From positions 288,418,265-288,482,264 of the forward strand of contig JAUMIR010000003.1 in the NCBI GenBank assembly GCA_030847615.1: DNA of 64,000 bases, read 5' to 3'. Position 1 is the stretch's first letter; each line of letters starts with the position of its first letter. This DNA comes from Gambelia wislizenii. Taxonomy: Eukaryota; Chordata; Lepidosauria; Squamata; Crotaphytidae. The notes below the pieces were generated by a model. The model made no database searches. It was not told the DNA's origin and saw nothing but the letters and a program-made list of their open reading frames with translations. The position numbers and the translations under genes were made by a program. Below are positions 1 to 12,170 of the stretch, in pieces.

Positions 1-1257
1 AACATACCGCAACACTATGTATTGGTCTCCACATCAGTATGTTTTAGAGTGATGATAATAATTTTCTTTTTCATTTAAAGAATATGAGCCTAAAGCCTGC
101 TGAGCAGGGCTGGCCCAAGATATTTTTCTGTGTGCTGCAGAGCAACAAATGACATGCACGCGTGCACACATACCCAAGTCAAAGTGTATAGTACTCAGAG
201 TTGGGTAAATTATTTTATCCTGTGAAGTAGAAAAATCCCACAAGCATCTCCCACCACACCTGCCAGTAAAAATACAGAAATAAGAACTTAAACAGTATGC
301 TGTCCTTTCAGGATATTCAAAATCTGCTGCCTCACCTGCCCAGTGGACAAACCAACCTTGCTTCTCATGCATTAAAGGCTTCATGTGATTAGAATTATGT
401 GGGTGGAGAATGAGCGCACATGAGTCCTTGATGCATCCCTGCAGTCTGTATCTTGAACTCTAATGAGGACTTTGAAAAACATTCACTGACTGATACAGAA
501 ATGGGACAGAACCAACTGGAACGGATAAATTCATACATGCTAAACCTTCACAAAACAAATTTTTTACACAGTATTTGGTCTGTCAAATTCAGATAGACCA
601 AATCCTGTGGGGGGGGAAAAATCTTGTTGAATCTTAATTTTATAGTGGGTGGAAATGCTTGTGGAGCACAGGAGAAAGGCCAGAATGTGTATACAAACAC
701 AGTCCATTACAATATGAAAATATGGAACAGCCAGCAGTAGGTTTCCAAGTGCTCCCAAGAATTTTAAGTATTAGCAGAGCTGCCATTTGTTCTTATACCT
801 TCTTGATCTTCCTGTTCAAGTTGATGATGTTTTTTAGGCTCAGCAGGTATGCAATTTCTGCCTGTCCACCTCTTGAGAATTCTCTGTGTACTGTTAAGTG
901 CTACAGGAGCTGCTAAAAGCTAGGAATTTTAAGGGGTTAGGAATTTTTTATTGGAATAAGACCATTCTACTGAAAAATACACCTGACTGCAAAAGGCCAT
1001 AACAATAACACAAAAATAATATTAATTGTTTTCCTCTTTTCTTACTAATACAAAAATAAAACTATCCTGACACTAATACATTTTTCGTCTTAATCTAAAC
1101 GCACTATAATCACATTATATTTACACTATACAATTATACTTATTTGGAAAAGAAAAAATATTAATAAAAGATTAATTAAAAGATTAATTAAAAATAATAC
1201 AAAAATATAAACAAATACAATAATAATAATAAAATATTTATTTATTTAAAATATCCT
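1..1257. other. APP intron 3, no recognised feature
   Basis: The window opens inside intron 3 of APP. I see no exon, RNA gene or recognisable repeat in the first kilobase. From about 1000 to 1257 the sequence is very AT-rich, with runs of TAAT and AATAAT, and probably forms the 3' untranslated end of the minus-strand LINE that follows. The short open frames here have no recognisable product. Confidence 0.5.
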
Positions 1258-3190
1258 TTTAAGTTATTGCTGGGGTTGTCTCAGTAAACCACGGCCAAAA
1301 CTTCTTCCAACGATGGTTTGGCAATTTCTCTTTTTCACTCAGAGCTAAATTTTCAATTAAGTTCTTCACATAATAAGCAGTGCCTTTTACATCCTGCAGA
1401 TTTTGACTTTTCAGCTCCCTTTGTCTTTGGAAAAATAACCCTAGCATCACATAGAGGTTGACCAGGCACACTGTGGACCAGGGCACTTTCCAAAAACTCT
1501 CAGCCATGGAACCAGGCTCCTTCCTCTTCCTCTTTTGGTCCACTGACTTTCTGGATCCCCTGACACCCTCTGGAGGTTCAATCCCCGAAAGTATTGTCTC
1601 CCAAGCCTGTTGTGCCAAATCTAGCCAATCCAGGACCCGGGCCACCTCCTCCCATGTTTCCTGGGCACTCTGGCAGTCCTGGACAAAATGTCTGATCGTC
1701 TCCTTTTGTGCCACGCCACTCAAAATCACAGCCTTTTTACATTTCAGATGAGGACAAATCTGCTCATCCTCTGCGGTCCACGGTCTCCTTCCCCTCAGAT
1801 TAAGAACCTGATGGTAGAGCCTCCACCTCAAGTCCCACAACTTTTTGGGGAACCTTTTGTCCATAAAATACTCAGTCGGGCTAGTCTGGTGTTTTAGGTA
1901 GTCTGACAAATCTGGTTTGGCCTGACGTTTTTGCAAACACGGGTTAACATAAATCTCCTCTCTTGATGCTCTGACCTGGCCTGTCTTTACCCTTAAACTC
2001 CTCAGCATGGATTCTATATTTCTTTAGGTAAAAAACAAAGTATCTCAAAAAAATCTGGTGCTTTCAATTTTTCAGGCAAAGAAAACCTAAAACTTAATGA
2101 GCCTTCCTCCCACCAAGTCTTTCCCCATCTAGTCCCTATCCAGCACTCACAAAACAAAACTAGCCAAGCCTGAGGTTGAATCTGACCCTTTTGCAACCCT
2201 TTTGCAACAGAAAAACTTTCCCAAAATTTTGGGCAGAAAAGATGGTGATGAACTTAGGTACAGGGTTGGGAAGTCCAGGCCCCCTTGTTCTACCTGCCCA
2301 TAAGCCACTGCTCTTGCCAGGGGAAATGTGGCCACTCCCCAGATGAACTTGAAGAGAAGTCAATCAGCTTCTTTAATCACTGAATCCGGAAGCGGGAAAA
2401 TAGCCGCCAAGTTGGCTGCCACCGGAAGCACGTAGGTATTTACAAAAGGAGCTTTCTGGTAAATGGTCAGCTTCCATCTCTGCCACAGGGCCACCCTCTC
2501 CTTCACTTTTTCCAACCAGCGATACCAGTTCTCTTTCCATCCCTCGGGAGCCACTGCAAAATTCAGTCCAGGATCTTCACCCTATCCATCTTTGCTCTTG
2601 CTCTGCTTGCCACCTTTTCTTCAACTACGTACTTTAGAGGAATAGCTGCCATCTTGTCCTCTGCAGCAAAAATCCTGATTTAGAAAACTTTTCCATGTTA
2701 AGTTAAGCACCAGAAACTCAACCATAGGCCTCAAAAGCATCTTTAATCTTTCTAACTTCCATCCTGTCCTTAACCAAGAGGGACACATCATCAGCATGGG
2801 CAACAAATTTAACAGATTCATACCGAACCAACCATGAACTGTCCAATGGATGTGGGATTCGGATCCCCGAGATGCTCTTATCTAAACTAATTTTACACAG
2901 GATAGCATCCAAAGCAATAACATACAAGAGAGGGTTTAGTGGACAACCTTGCCTCTCCCCAGAATTTAACTTAATCCTCTTTCCTCTATGACCATTGACT
3001 TGCAAAACTACCTCTGTATCCCTATAAAACAATTTAACTAAAGCAATAAATCTCTCTGGCACTCCTTTCCACTTGAGGGCTTCCCATAGGAGCGTATGAT
3101 CCTCATTGTCAAAAGCTTTCATCTGGTCGACCTGTAGGATTTGACCAATCCAAGCTCCCTCCTTGCCGAGTCGGAGCACTTCCTGAAACA
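1258..3190 (-). mobile_element. L1/Tx1-like LINE, decayed ORF2 (reverse transcriptase to C-terminus)
   Basis: Read on the minus strand from 3190 down, the translation gives a LINE reverse transcriptase: a DQMKAFD-type motif, then GERQGCPLNPLLYVIALD, then AHADDVSLLV (catalytic ADD). Frame-broken downstream pieces (2554-2360, 2335-2147) read like the region after the polymerase, with PFVNTYVLPVAANLAAIFPLP. The last open piece, 2008-1259, is a 249-residue C-terminal block with a Cys-rich CPHLKC...H...C pattern. The style resembles Tx1-like members of the L1 clade, but that assignment is from memory of motif style. Several frameshifts and stops show it is dead. The AT-rich 3' end points to the window start. 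Confidence 0.75.
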
Positions 3191-3251
3191 AAAAAGAGAG
3201 TCTACCATAGTCCTACCCGGCACAGCACTGGACTGTGCTTCCATCACAATC

Positions 3252-3430
3252 TTATCAGGGACACATCATCAGCATGGGCAACAAATTTAACAGATTCACA
3301 CCGAACCAACCATGAACTGTCCAACGGACATGGGATTCGGATCCCCGAGATGCTCTTGTCTAAACTAATCTTACACAGGATAGCATCCAAAGCAATGACA
3401 TACAAGAGAGGGCTCAGTGGACAGACCATG
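3252..3430 (-). mobile_element. Second copy of LINE RT segment (YADD region)
   Basis: This stretch nearly repeats 2780-2950 of the neighbouring LINE. Both encode PLLYVIALDAILCKISLDKS followed by the SVKFVAHADDVSL box on the minus strand, with a few substitutions (for example cacaccg for cataccg). It is either a local duplication or a separate truncated copy of the same family. It ends near 3430, where sequence similarity to the first copy stops. Confidence 0.75.
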
Positions 3431-3649
3431 TGATTAGTAACATGGAGTGGATCACCTGAGGGTGAGTTGTATAGTTTTAGACTCACTTTTAGAAGGTGTT
3501 TTCATTTTGCAAACAACCCTGTAAAATATTTGTAGGGTCCTGAAATTTCCAGAAGATTTGGCAAGGAGTGCTAATTAGCTCTCACATGCATGTTTTATAT
3601 GCTTAAGGGATGTATAACCTACTAACTTTGCATTTACTAGTTAATCAAG

Positions 3650-4017
3650 CAGGCCTATAGCAAAAAGAAGTGCCCCTCCATGTTTATTTAGGATCAGTAC
3701 CTGCAGTTTCACTTACCCACAATAGGGGTAAAAGGTATCTCTAGGCATCTGGAGGATTGTAGAGTCATGCTGAAGGTACTCTTTCTAGGCATCAGGAGGT
3801 CCTCCAATGTAATTCTATGGTCAACCACCACTAGAAGTTGACCATAGAGTCACACCAGATAGAGTGTGACTATGGAGTGGAGTCTCTAGGCATTTTCTAG
3901 GTCCTCTGGCATGATTCTATGGTCTAATATGGCGGTTTGCTATTATATGTGGTTCACATATCAGCAGTAAGTCTGGGAATGTATCCCACATGTAAATTGC
4001 AGGGGAGGGTTAACCTG
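3650..4017. mobile_element. pogo/Tigger-like MITE (family B), degraded
   Basis: The right end reads GGGAGGGTTAACCTG followed by TA, like the other family B elements in this window. Inside are the family's repeated blocks: accatagagtcatgctg and its complement, ctctaggcat, and gcagtaagtctgggaatgta. The left boundary is unclear, so the start is approximate. Confidence 0.5.
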
Positions 4018-4530
4018 TAATAATGATAATGTGGTATTCAATCATTGCAGTTTCTCTAACAGGCTGTGCAAGATCAGCTCATGCTGTAGGGACAGATAAG
4101 AATGTTTCCATCTTCGAATGCCTAGGTAGTTGTTCCTTTGTTACGAAAGTTGGGAAGTGTTGGCGCTTTCCAGAACAGGGGAGAAAGGATATTCAAATTT
4201 CAGGGGCCGGGATCAGATACTTTGGTCTCATGTTAGGGAGTGTTGTTGGCGGTATTCCAAGTCTAGGAAACCAGTCCCTTGGGGTGGTGTTTGGTTCACC
4301 ATGGAGACCCTGGTGAACAGCAGCTGTGACAGAGGACTGCTTTGATCAGCTGAAGAGACAGGAGCTTTGGTTTTATTGCAGCATCCCGCTTAACTTCTTT
4401 GTGTGATCAGTAAAACATTGTTTTGGTTCCCCTGTAACTCAGTTTCATTTTGACTGAACACCCCCCAACTCCGCAGCCTTAGTTAGCCTGGGAAGTGAGT
4501 GGATCAGGGCTAGAATTGTTACAACAGTAT
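4018..4530. repeat. Possible solo LTR, low confidence
   Basis: A roughly 500 bp block has an LTR-like composition: a GC-rich middle, then an agtaaaacattg polyadenylation-like motif and a CT-rich end finishing gaattgttacaaca. It starts with TG and ends with CA. I could not see a target-site duplication, primer-binding site or coding remnant, so it could equally be ordinary intron sequence. Confidence 0.25.
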
Positions 4531-4639
4531 AGTATTGTAGGTATGTCTTGAAGCAAGCATAGTTGAGGAAGTTGGACTTCTCAGGCATATCTTTTGTATG
4601 TTTTAATTCTAAAACAGAGAATAATTTTTATACTTACAG

Positions 4640-4910
4640 GACAGTGAATCAGAAAGATCTCTCTCTGGCTTTTCTTCGCAAACAAAGATTCAGGAAGGAC
4701 TCATCCTGTGCTTTCTGCAAGCGCACTGATGACTAAAAAGGCCAATCCGAGACAAACAAGTCCAGTTGCAGAAAGCACAACAGAAGGTCTCCTTAGGTCC
4801 TTGTATCGCTTTTTTGGAGCGCCCCTCTTACGCTGACTCATGGCGAGTTCACTGTAGAGTACTATTTTTGGGAGGCGATGGTCCTCCATCCTAGAAACGT
4901 GCCCTGCCCA
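4640..4910 (-). mobile_element. LINE 3'-end fragment, minus copy of an inverted pair
   Basis: On the minus strand this reads MEDHRLPKIVLYSELAMSQR then KRGAPKKRYKDL. This C-terminal motif is found in several LINE ORF2 proteins (compare RxPKxLLYGEL...GRPKxRxKD). It is about 80-90% identical to the plus-strand copy at 5827-6262 but lacks roughly 170 bp from its middle: after the RYKDL codons it jumps directly to the terminal part. The two copies form a large inverted repeat. Confidence 0.75.
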
Positions 4911-5690
4911 GTGCAGCTAGGTGATAATATTATCCCCTCCCCTTCATTTGAAAGTAGTTGTACCTTTATAGTTTGCCTGTAATAGTACCATAAATTCTGT
5001 ATCTCTCAGGAATATTTTATTTCTTTGTTTAATAAATATGTGTTTCTTTGTTTCAGTATCAAAAAATTAATGTCTTGTTATAAGAATTAAGCCTCCTTTA
5101 AAGGCAGAGGAAGATGGGACAGAAAAATGCAACTGAAATACCCATTTTGTATCTCATTGATTTCCATTCTAATGTAGAACCTGTTGGGAATATTAAAGGA
5201 TGACATGTTCTACTCCCCCTCCTTTTATGGTATTATGGCTTATTGAATTAACATTTCTTAACCATCAGCAGAAAGAACTTGTGGGTGTTGCTACATATTG
5301 CAGACACACAGATATAAATTTCTGGGATTGTTGCTCTGGAACCTTACAAAAACATTACATTCAAGGCAAATGTTTCATGTATTATTCTGTGTTCCCATTC
5401 TAATAGGTTTATGCACTGCTTTGATGATATACTGTTGTTTCAGCAAATCTGGCCCTCTAAAAGAGGCCATGCTTCCTGGCCTGCTGTGGATGTTAATTTG
5501 CTTAACGCAATCATCTTAACATGGTTATGTCCAATTACTTCTGCTGTGAATAGTTTGAATGCTTATTTGCATACATCTGAGGTTTAATTGAATTGCCACA
5601 GACTACTGTTTGCATGCCTTTGCCATTTCAGTCCCACTGTTTACAACATATGTTAGATGAGTCTCTTGCCCTGCCATATATAATTATTTA
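4911..5690. other. Intron 3, no recognised feature
   Basis: Spacer between the two inverted LINE 3' ends. It is AT-rich and shows no recognisable coding, RNA or transposon signature. Confidence 0.4.
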
Positions 5691-5808
5691 ATTTGTACTG
5701 TAACATTTTAACTTGTAAATAGTTTAATTGTTTTTTAAAATTTTATATTTATAATGTGATTTTAACTTTGTATTGTTTTTAGCTTGTATTGGTTTTATAA
5801 AGATATTG

Positions 5809-6337
5809 TATAAAGATGTTGTGAGCAGGGCACATTTCTAGGATGGAGGACCATCGCCTCCCAAAAATACTACTCTACGGTGAACTCACCACGGGTCAGC
5901 ATAAGAGGGGAGCTCCAAAAAAGCGATACAAAGACTCCCTGAAACAACATCTCAGGCTCGGCCAAATTGATCACCAACAGTGGTCCGCCCTGGCCTCACA
6001 TCGGGAGGCATGGAGACGCACTATCCATAATGCTGCAGCCTTATTTGAGAACTCACACCAAACAAGTCTCGAAGAGAAATGACAACGCAGAAAGAATCAC
6101 AACCCAAAAACATCACCCAAGGAGACCTTCTGCTGTGCTTTCTGCAACCGGACTTGTTTATCTTGGATTGGCCTTTTTAGTCATCAGCGCGCTTGCAGAA
6201 AGCGTGGGATGAGTCCTTCCTGAATCTTCGTTTGCGAAGAAAAGCCAGAGAGAGGGTTTTTTTATAAAGATGTTGTGAGCCACCTTGAGTCCCATTGGTG
6301 GGGGAAAGGCGGGATAAAATGAAGATGATGATGATTA
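5809..6337 (+). mobile_element. LINE 3'-end fragment inserted in another LINE tail, with 18-bp TSD
   Basis: The insert 5827-6262 encodes MEDHRLPKILLYGELTTGQH, RGAPKKRYKDSLKQHLRLGQ and WSALASHREAWRRTI, the C-terminal end of a LINE ORF2. It is flanked by identical copies of tataaagatgttgtgagc at 5809-5826 and 6263-6280. That is an 18-bp target-site duplication, as expected of target-primed reverse transcription. The invaded sequence continues at 6281 with caccttgagtcccattggtg and gcgggataaaat, a CR1/L2-style 3' tail ending in a gat/tga simple repeat. Confidence 0.85.
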
Positions 6338-8826
6338 TATCATATACACCCTTCTGCTCATTTTTGTCTTCTGTTGCAGTACTGTAGTTGTTGATAGAGG
6401 TTGTGTTTAGACATAACCCATAGTTTGTTTTAGGTACGATTTGTTGAACAAGCCAGAATCCAGCTCATGCATTAGCAAATAAACCATGGAACATTTTACA
6501 GCATTGGTTCCCCCTACCCCCATAATGTCTCGGCACTTCAAATGGCTGCCTCAAATGCTTCTCTGACAGTTGGGGACTGGCACCTTCCCACTTCACCAGC
6601 CCTCTTCCCATGTTGTTTCTATAACCTTTTTATGCCTTAATCTAAAAAAGAAGAACAAGTCAATCTTATTCGTTTTGTATCTGAATATCTGAAAATGAGG
6701 CATGGATATAAGATGATCCACTTGTTTTAAAAAAGTCTGATTGAAGTGCATATGTAAAATAAATTTCATATGTTGTTAAAGAACCATCAGGAATCTCTGA
6801 CCATTGAACAATGGACAGTAAATATTGTCTTTCCATCTCTGGAGTATAACACTTTTTGTTGCAATAAGGGTTTGCAGAATTCCATCACACTGTCCATCTA
6901 CTAAATGCCAAGTCACGGAAATAAGTCTCTACAAACATAAAAAGATGCTCATAATACAAAATCAGTACACTGACTTGCATGTACTGTAGCTAAAATGGAG
7001 TCACTAGTGCACAAGTAAGTGTCATCTGCAATAGATCATCAGTAGGGTTGCCATGTTGGTACCATCCCAGACACTGAGATTTCATGGCTCAGACCTAAAT
7101 CTAGGGATGCCTCCTTGATGATGTCACAAAGAGGCACCCCCTGACGATGTCACAGGAGGCAGGTTGGCTGAAGAGGCCAGTTCCTTCCTTAAAAGACGTA
7201 GCACAAATCATTTTTATGTTATGTGCAGAATTAAATGAAGTGTTTGGGATTCCCAGTGTGTGCAGGTTCTCTTGGTTTCAGTACCCCTAAGTGAGTTTGC
7301 TTGCGTTTTTAGTATTGTAGTTAGAGTATATTACTTCAAAGTAAATCCTTTGAAATTGAAAGCAGAGGAAAATACTTCTAGTTCATACTCGTCAATCTTT
7401 TTTCTCTCAGGAGATGCAATAGTGATGTGAGTACTGTATCATGTGTTTTTGTTGCCAGGCTTAGGTGGAGTTGGGTAAAATGTTCACATTCCTGGATCTC
7501 ATACCATTTTTATGGCTACTTAAAATTTCCTCATAAAATATTTATTTGGGCAGAAATGTAGGGGGAAATACCCGTATACAGTACAGACACATTTTGCTTG
7601 TCTTGTTTCAGCCCTTTCCTTCTGTGCTTGTCTCATCTTTCTTAATACCACTGACTGTTTTACTTCATAATAATTGGGACATTTGCAGGGGATTCATGGA
7701 ACTGAGGTACGCCCTTAATTTAGCAGTTCAAATGTTGGAGAAAAGAGCAGCTTATTTGGGTTCATGTAGTTGAGTGCTTAGGTAATAATTTGATATCAGA
7801 ATATAGAATTTGGCTCTGATAAGCACAAATAATGAAATTATTCTCCATTCTGAATCTATAGATGTGTAGAATTCTAAATGATGATGAATGGATGGAGGTT
7901 GGCTGCTCAGTATTGGAGCCTTTTGTCCAGTCTAATAACACCTGTTGCTTAGAATGTAAGATTACAGGTGTGTAAAGCCATTGAAGAAGTCTTATTGTTG
8001 AAACCTATTGCTTTTAGTGAAATGTTGAGTCCTCTCTTGGTATGAGGAATAGTTCCAATTAGAATGAATCATCACCTGCTCATGTATGTTGCCTTTGAGA
8101 AACACTCCTGTTAGAAATTTTTTAAAATTACCTTGCTTTGGCAAAGTCTGAGGTGGTGAGTGGCACAATTCCTATATCACAGAAGTTCTCAAGCTGTTTC
8201 TAAGACATCCTGAATCACAAAACCAAACATTAAATCCTTTCAATATGTGGTGTTGACATTACAAAGGCCAGGAGCTTATATGGATTCTGAGTTTGGGGAT
8301 TTACTGGTTGAAAGAAAGTACCGGTAATTGTAAATGGACCCATAGCATACCTTCATCTCGAAGACAGAGAGCAGAGATAAGAATGCACTTTCAGTGGCTG
8401 CTATTATAGTCATTGGTTTTAATGGCTACAGCCACCACATTGTGTAATGATTTCTGAGCAAACCGAGACAAAAATTGTGAGAGAATGGTGTTAAGGCAGA
8501 GTGTTCTCACATTTTGCCTGTGCTTATACTGTTAGAGAGAAGAAATGCACAAGGTTGATGCTCCAGAAAATCAATGCTTAGGATGTCACATACACACGTT
8601 ACCAAAAACCATGAGCATGCTCCTGTCTTACAGGGTCATAAATCAAATATTGCAAGCAAATTGCCAAAAGAACTGACTGTTGTTGAGATGCAACCAATTA
8701 AGGAGTAAAAATACTTGGAAAAGGAATGTATTTTCATCCTAAGTGAGCAACAGGAAAGGGCATAGTGGTTCAAGAGAATGTTAGGTGGGCATCTGCAGAA
8801 ATAATAAATCATTTTTCATTTTGTGA
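6338..8826. other. Intron 3, no recognised feature
   Basis: About 2.5 kb of AT-rich intron. A stretch at about 7030-7180 contains a repeated gatgatgtcaca / gacgatgtcacag motif and may be a decayed repeat, but I cannot classify it. No exon-like open frame with plausible splice sites was seen. Confidence 0.4.
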
Positions 8827-9680
8827 AGTCGAAGGCTTTCACGGCTGGCATCCATAGATTTTCCTTGGGTTTTCTCCATGCTGTGAGGCTGTGTTCTGGA
8901 ATAGTTTCTTTCTGACGTTTAGCCTGCATCTGTGGCTGGCATCCTCAGAGAATTAAAACTCAACACTTACAAAGGAATTCCACCCAGGGACAGGGGGATT
9001 CCCAGCAGATAATAGTCCATCAACCAACCATTAGCCTAACAGACACTAACGAGCCTTGCATTTCTATACCCAGAAACTAATGATTCAATTACACAAATTT
9101 ATATATTCTCCCCAACAGGGGTTCACAGCGTATAAACTCCACACATACACCCTACCCAACCATTCTATTGTATTTCAAAACTGGGGGCCAGATTTTGTTT
9201 ACTTTTAAGGTTTCTTCTTTCCTGTTGAATTGTCCAGTTGTTTGCGGATTTCAGTAGCTTCTCTGTGCATTCTGACATGATAGTTGTTGGCCTGGTCTAG
9301 AATTTTTGTGTTTTCAAAACAAGTAAACAAAATCTGGCTCCCAGTTTTGAAATACAATAGAATCAAAACTCAACACTTACAAAAGAATTCCACCCAGGGA
9401 CAAGGGGATTTTCAGCAGATGATGGCCCTTCAGCCAACCATTAGCCAAACAGACACTAACGAGCCTTACGGTACATTTCTATACAGAAACTACCGGTAAC
9501 CATTCAATTACACAAATTTACATATTCTCCCCAACAGGGGTTCACAGCATATAAACGCCACACATACTCCTACCCAACCATTCTCTGAAGATGCCAGCCA
9601 CAGATGCAGGCGAAACATCAGAAAGAAAATATTCCAGAACATGGCCTCACAGCCTGGAAAAAAACCAAGGAAAATCCATT
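8827..9680. mobile_element. Penelope-like element remnant with inverted ends and a direct duplication
   Basis: The ends are inverted relative to each other. 8827-8957 (gaaggctttcacggctggca ... catctgtggctggcatc) is the reverse complement of 9583-9679 (gatgccagccacagatgcag ... cctcacagcc). Inside, 8957-9165 and 9366-9590 are direct repeats sharing attccacccagggaca and ccccaacaggggttcacag. Around 9300-9210 on the minus strand the translation gives ANNYHVRMHREATEIRKQLD and KVNKIWLPVLKY, resembling the C-terminal region of Penelope-like proteins. Tandem plus inverted partial copies are typical of this class. No intact coding region remains. Confidence 0.7.
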
Positions 9681-9840
9681 TTTCATTTTGTTTCTAAACA
9701 AATGCACTCTATATGTGCATGGCACGTACAGTCTGAATGACAGTTTGTCTGGAAAAAAATAATAGGTGTTTTCACTTTAAAACGTAGCCAAGCAGAAAAA
9801 TGCATCATTTACAGAATCTGCCTTCTTTAGATGTTTCGAA

Positions 9841-10169
9841 GGACTTTTTCAAATGGGTTAAAAAAAGACAAAAAAACCAAGGAGATTGGAAGAAGAACAG
9901 GGCTGTCACACTTACAGAGCCCTGTTTCAGACAGCCCTGTTCGCCTCCCGGCCTTCCTCCATGCTGCAGGTGCCACTTTTTATTGACTTGAGTTCTCCGT
10001 GAATAAAAGTAGCGCGTTTTTCGCTCTGGCAGCACGGAGGAAGGACGGGGGAAGGTCAGAAGGAGAACGGGCCTGTCTGAAATGGGGCTCTGTAAGCGCA
10101 GCAGCCCTGTTCTTCACCTGACCTCCTCGGGTTTTTTTTGTTCTTTTTTTACCCCATTTGAAAAAGTCC
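9841..10169. mobile_element. Foldback (long palindromic) MITE
   Basis: The outer ends ggactttttcaaatgggt (9841) and accccatttgaaaaagtcc (ending 10169) are reverse complements. Similarity continues inward through acagggctg / cagccctgt, tacagagccc / ggggctctgta, tttcagacag / ctgtctgaaa and cttcctccatgctgc / gcagcacggaggaag. The two arms are about 140 bp each, around a short centre near 9990-10010. No coding capacity and no clear target-site duplication. Confidence 0.8.
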
Positions 10170-10635
10170 CAAGAGTCCAGTGTTTCTAGATTAAATAAGC
10201 AAAAGCAGAGGAGAAAATAGACAGTTGATGGAGTTCTCTTCGATGAACAGAAATTAAGACTTCTGCTTTAGTGCTGGGAATCATTGATACCATGGTAGAG
10301 TACAAACATAGCATTCATTTGTTACTCTATTACATTGCTAGGTGATGTACTCAGTTATTTATTATATCTTCTTCCATATTTTGCTTATTTGTGGGAAAAC
10401 AATATTGTCCAGTTATGCATTAAAATATATAGAGTGTTACATATGACATCCATTAAAATGCCAGCCATAATATGCGTCATTTGAAATCACTGTTTTCTTT
10501 GAGGGTTGTCTAAAACATGGATTCAAACATTCTTTTGGACACATTTATCTTTTGAGAGAAAGTCTTGTAAATCATCATCATCTATGAAGATGATGAAGAA
10601 GATACTTCTCATATTCTTTAGAGGGAAATTGGGAG
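10170..10635. other. Intron 3, no recognised feature
   Basis: AT-rich intron with a short gatgatgaagaaga simple repeat near 10578-10600. Nothing else recognisable. Confidence 0.4.
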
Positions 10636-10752
10636 CAAAAAAAAAGATTCTTTGGGGGTGGGATCAGGTGTCGTGGGACGATGCAGCTCTCCAAGGTCTC
10701 CTGGAGGGCTAATGTGACCCCTAGCCTTCTGTAGCTGTCCACCCTGTTCTAA
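10636..10752. mobile_element. hAT-like MITE fragment (right end)
   Basis: The stretch ctccaaggtctcctggaggg ... gctaatgtgacccctagcc ... gtagctgtccaccctgttct matches the right third of the better-preserved hAT-like element at 45831-46129 (ccaagatctcctgggtggct ... aattgtccacacctg). The left end is missing. Confidence 0.55.
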
Positions 10753-10775
10753 GACTCACTCAGTTGTAGAAAGTA

Positions 10776-11137
10776 CAGTTGCCCCTCCACATTTGCGGCT
10801 GTAACATTCACGGTTTTGATTATTCACGGTTTTTGGGAGCCCCCCTCCCAAAAATGGGGCTTTAGAAGCCCCGTCGCTGCTTCTGGGAGGGAGGGCGGGG
10901 GAGAGAGGAGCAGCGACAGGGGCCTCAGAAGCCCTCATCGCTGCTTCTGGGAGAGTGGGGGGAGGGCAGGGGGTGGAGAGGAGCAGTGACAGGGCTTCAG
11001 AAGCCCCCATCGCTGCTTCTGGGAGGTTGGGGGGGGGTTCCGGGAGGGTGTGGAGTGACCTATTTTTTATTTGTGTTTTTTTTCACGTTCACGGGGATCT
11101 TCCAGCCCTAACCCCCGCGAATGTGGAGGGACAACTG
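10776..11137. mobile_element. pogo/Tigger-like MITE, family A, with GC-rich minisatellite
   Basis: The termini CAGTTGCCCCTCCACATTTG (10776) and GAATGTGGAGGGACAACTG (ending 11137) are inverted repeats flanked by TA on both sides. The motifs resemble Tigger/pogo elements. The interior carries three approximate copies of a 50-70 bp GC-rich unit containing gaagcc, atcgctgcttctgggag and gagaggagcagtgacagg. Noncoding. Confidence 0.85.
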
Positions 11138-12170
11138 TATATGCACAAGGAAGGGAAATGGTGACTGGAGTGGAGTGAAAACCCACAAAACACTCTGCAC
11201 CGTAGGATTCTGTTACTTGTCCCACTAATTTTTATTTTTGAATAGAGGGCATTCTGTCAATGTACAATTCAATCACAAGTGCCTCTGTAACTTTTTTTTT
11301 TACACGTATCAACAACATTGCAACTCTCCTTTCGGGTCAGAACTTGGCTCTTAATCCTAACTCTAATTCTCATCACAAAACTAGAGAAGGCATAGAAAAA
11401 ACTATTTTCCAGCAGTTTGAGCACTCAAAGAAAATATTTTATGTTTGGGAAATTGAGACACTTCCTCTAGATAGTATATAAATTTCTACTATGGCTCCCA
11501 TGTCACTGTCACCAACTCTGTTTTTGTGATATGACTTCTAAATCATGAATAATGCAATTCCCTTCTTTTAATACAAGCTCTGACTATAGAATATTTAAAA
11601 ATGCCACCCTAAAATCATTTCCTTTGGTAAATCTCATTTAATTTAGTGAACTTATTCTTAGTAAATATGTACAAGATTGTGTTGCAAGTGTGGTTAATTT
11701 CCTTTGTGGCTCAATGTCAGCCATTTGACAGTTAACCATCAATCCTTTCCCTTATCCTGTTTTTTAAGTTCTGCTAAATCAACATTCAAAGGCAATTTAA
11801 AATGTTTTAAAGGCATGTCCTATATCCTGCCAGGCACCTCTGCAGGAAGCATCTGATGGCTCAGAGCTGAAAAGATGCTTAATTCAACCCCTCTGTCCTT
11901 GACATGAAAAAAAGCCAAAAAAAAAAAAAAGTACAATGAAGTCATTTTCTCTGATTGGCTGATGCACACTTGACTCCACACCGAGTTGTTACCATCAACA
12001 TGGGTGAGAAGTGGGTTCAGTTATTCCTTTTTCCTACGAGGGAGGCCAGAATTTTCAAAACAGCTCAAGAAAAGTGTTATGTTGTTACTTAAGGAACACA
12101 CTTGTTTCTTTCTGTCTCTTTGCTTGTACAGTAGTTGGCTCAGTCTTCATATGGGAGAAACAAAAGAGTA
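11138..12170. other. Intron 3, no recognised feature
   Basis: AT-rich spacer between two family A MITEs, with homopolymer runs (T9 near 11289, A14 near 11917). No gene or repeat family recognised. Confidence 0.4.
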
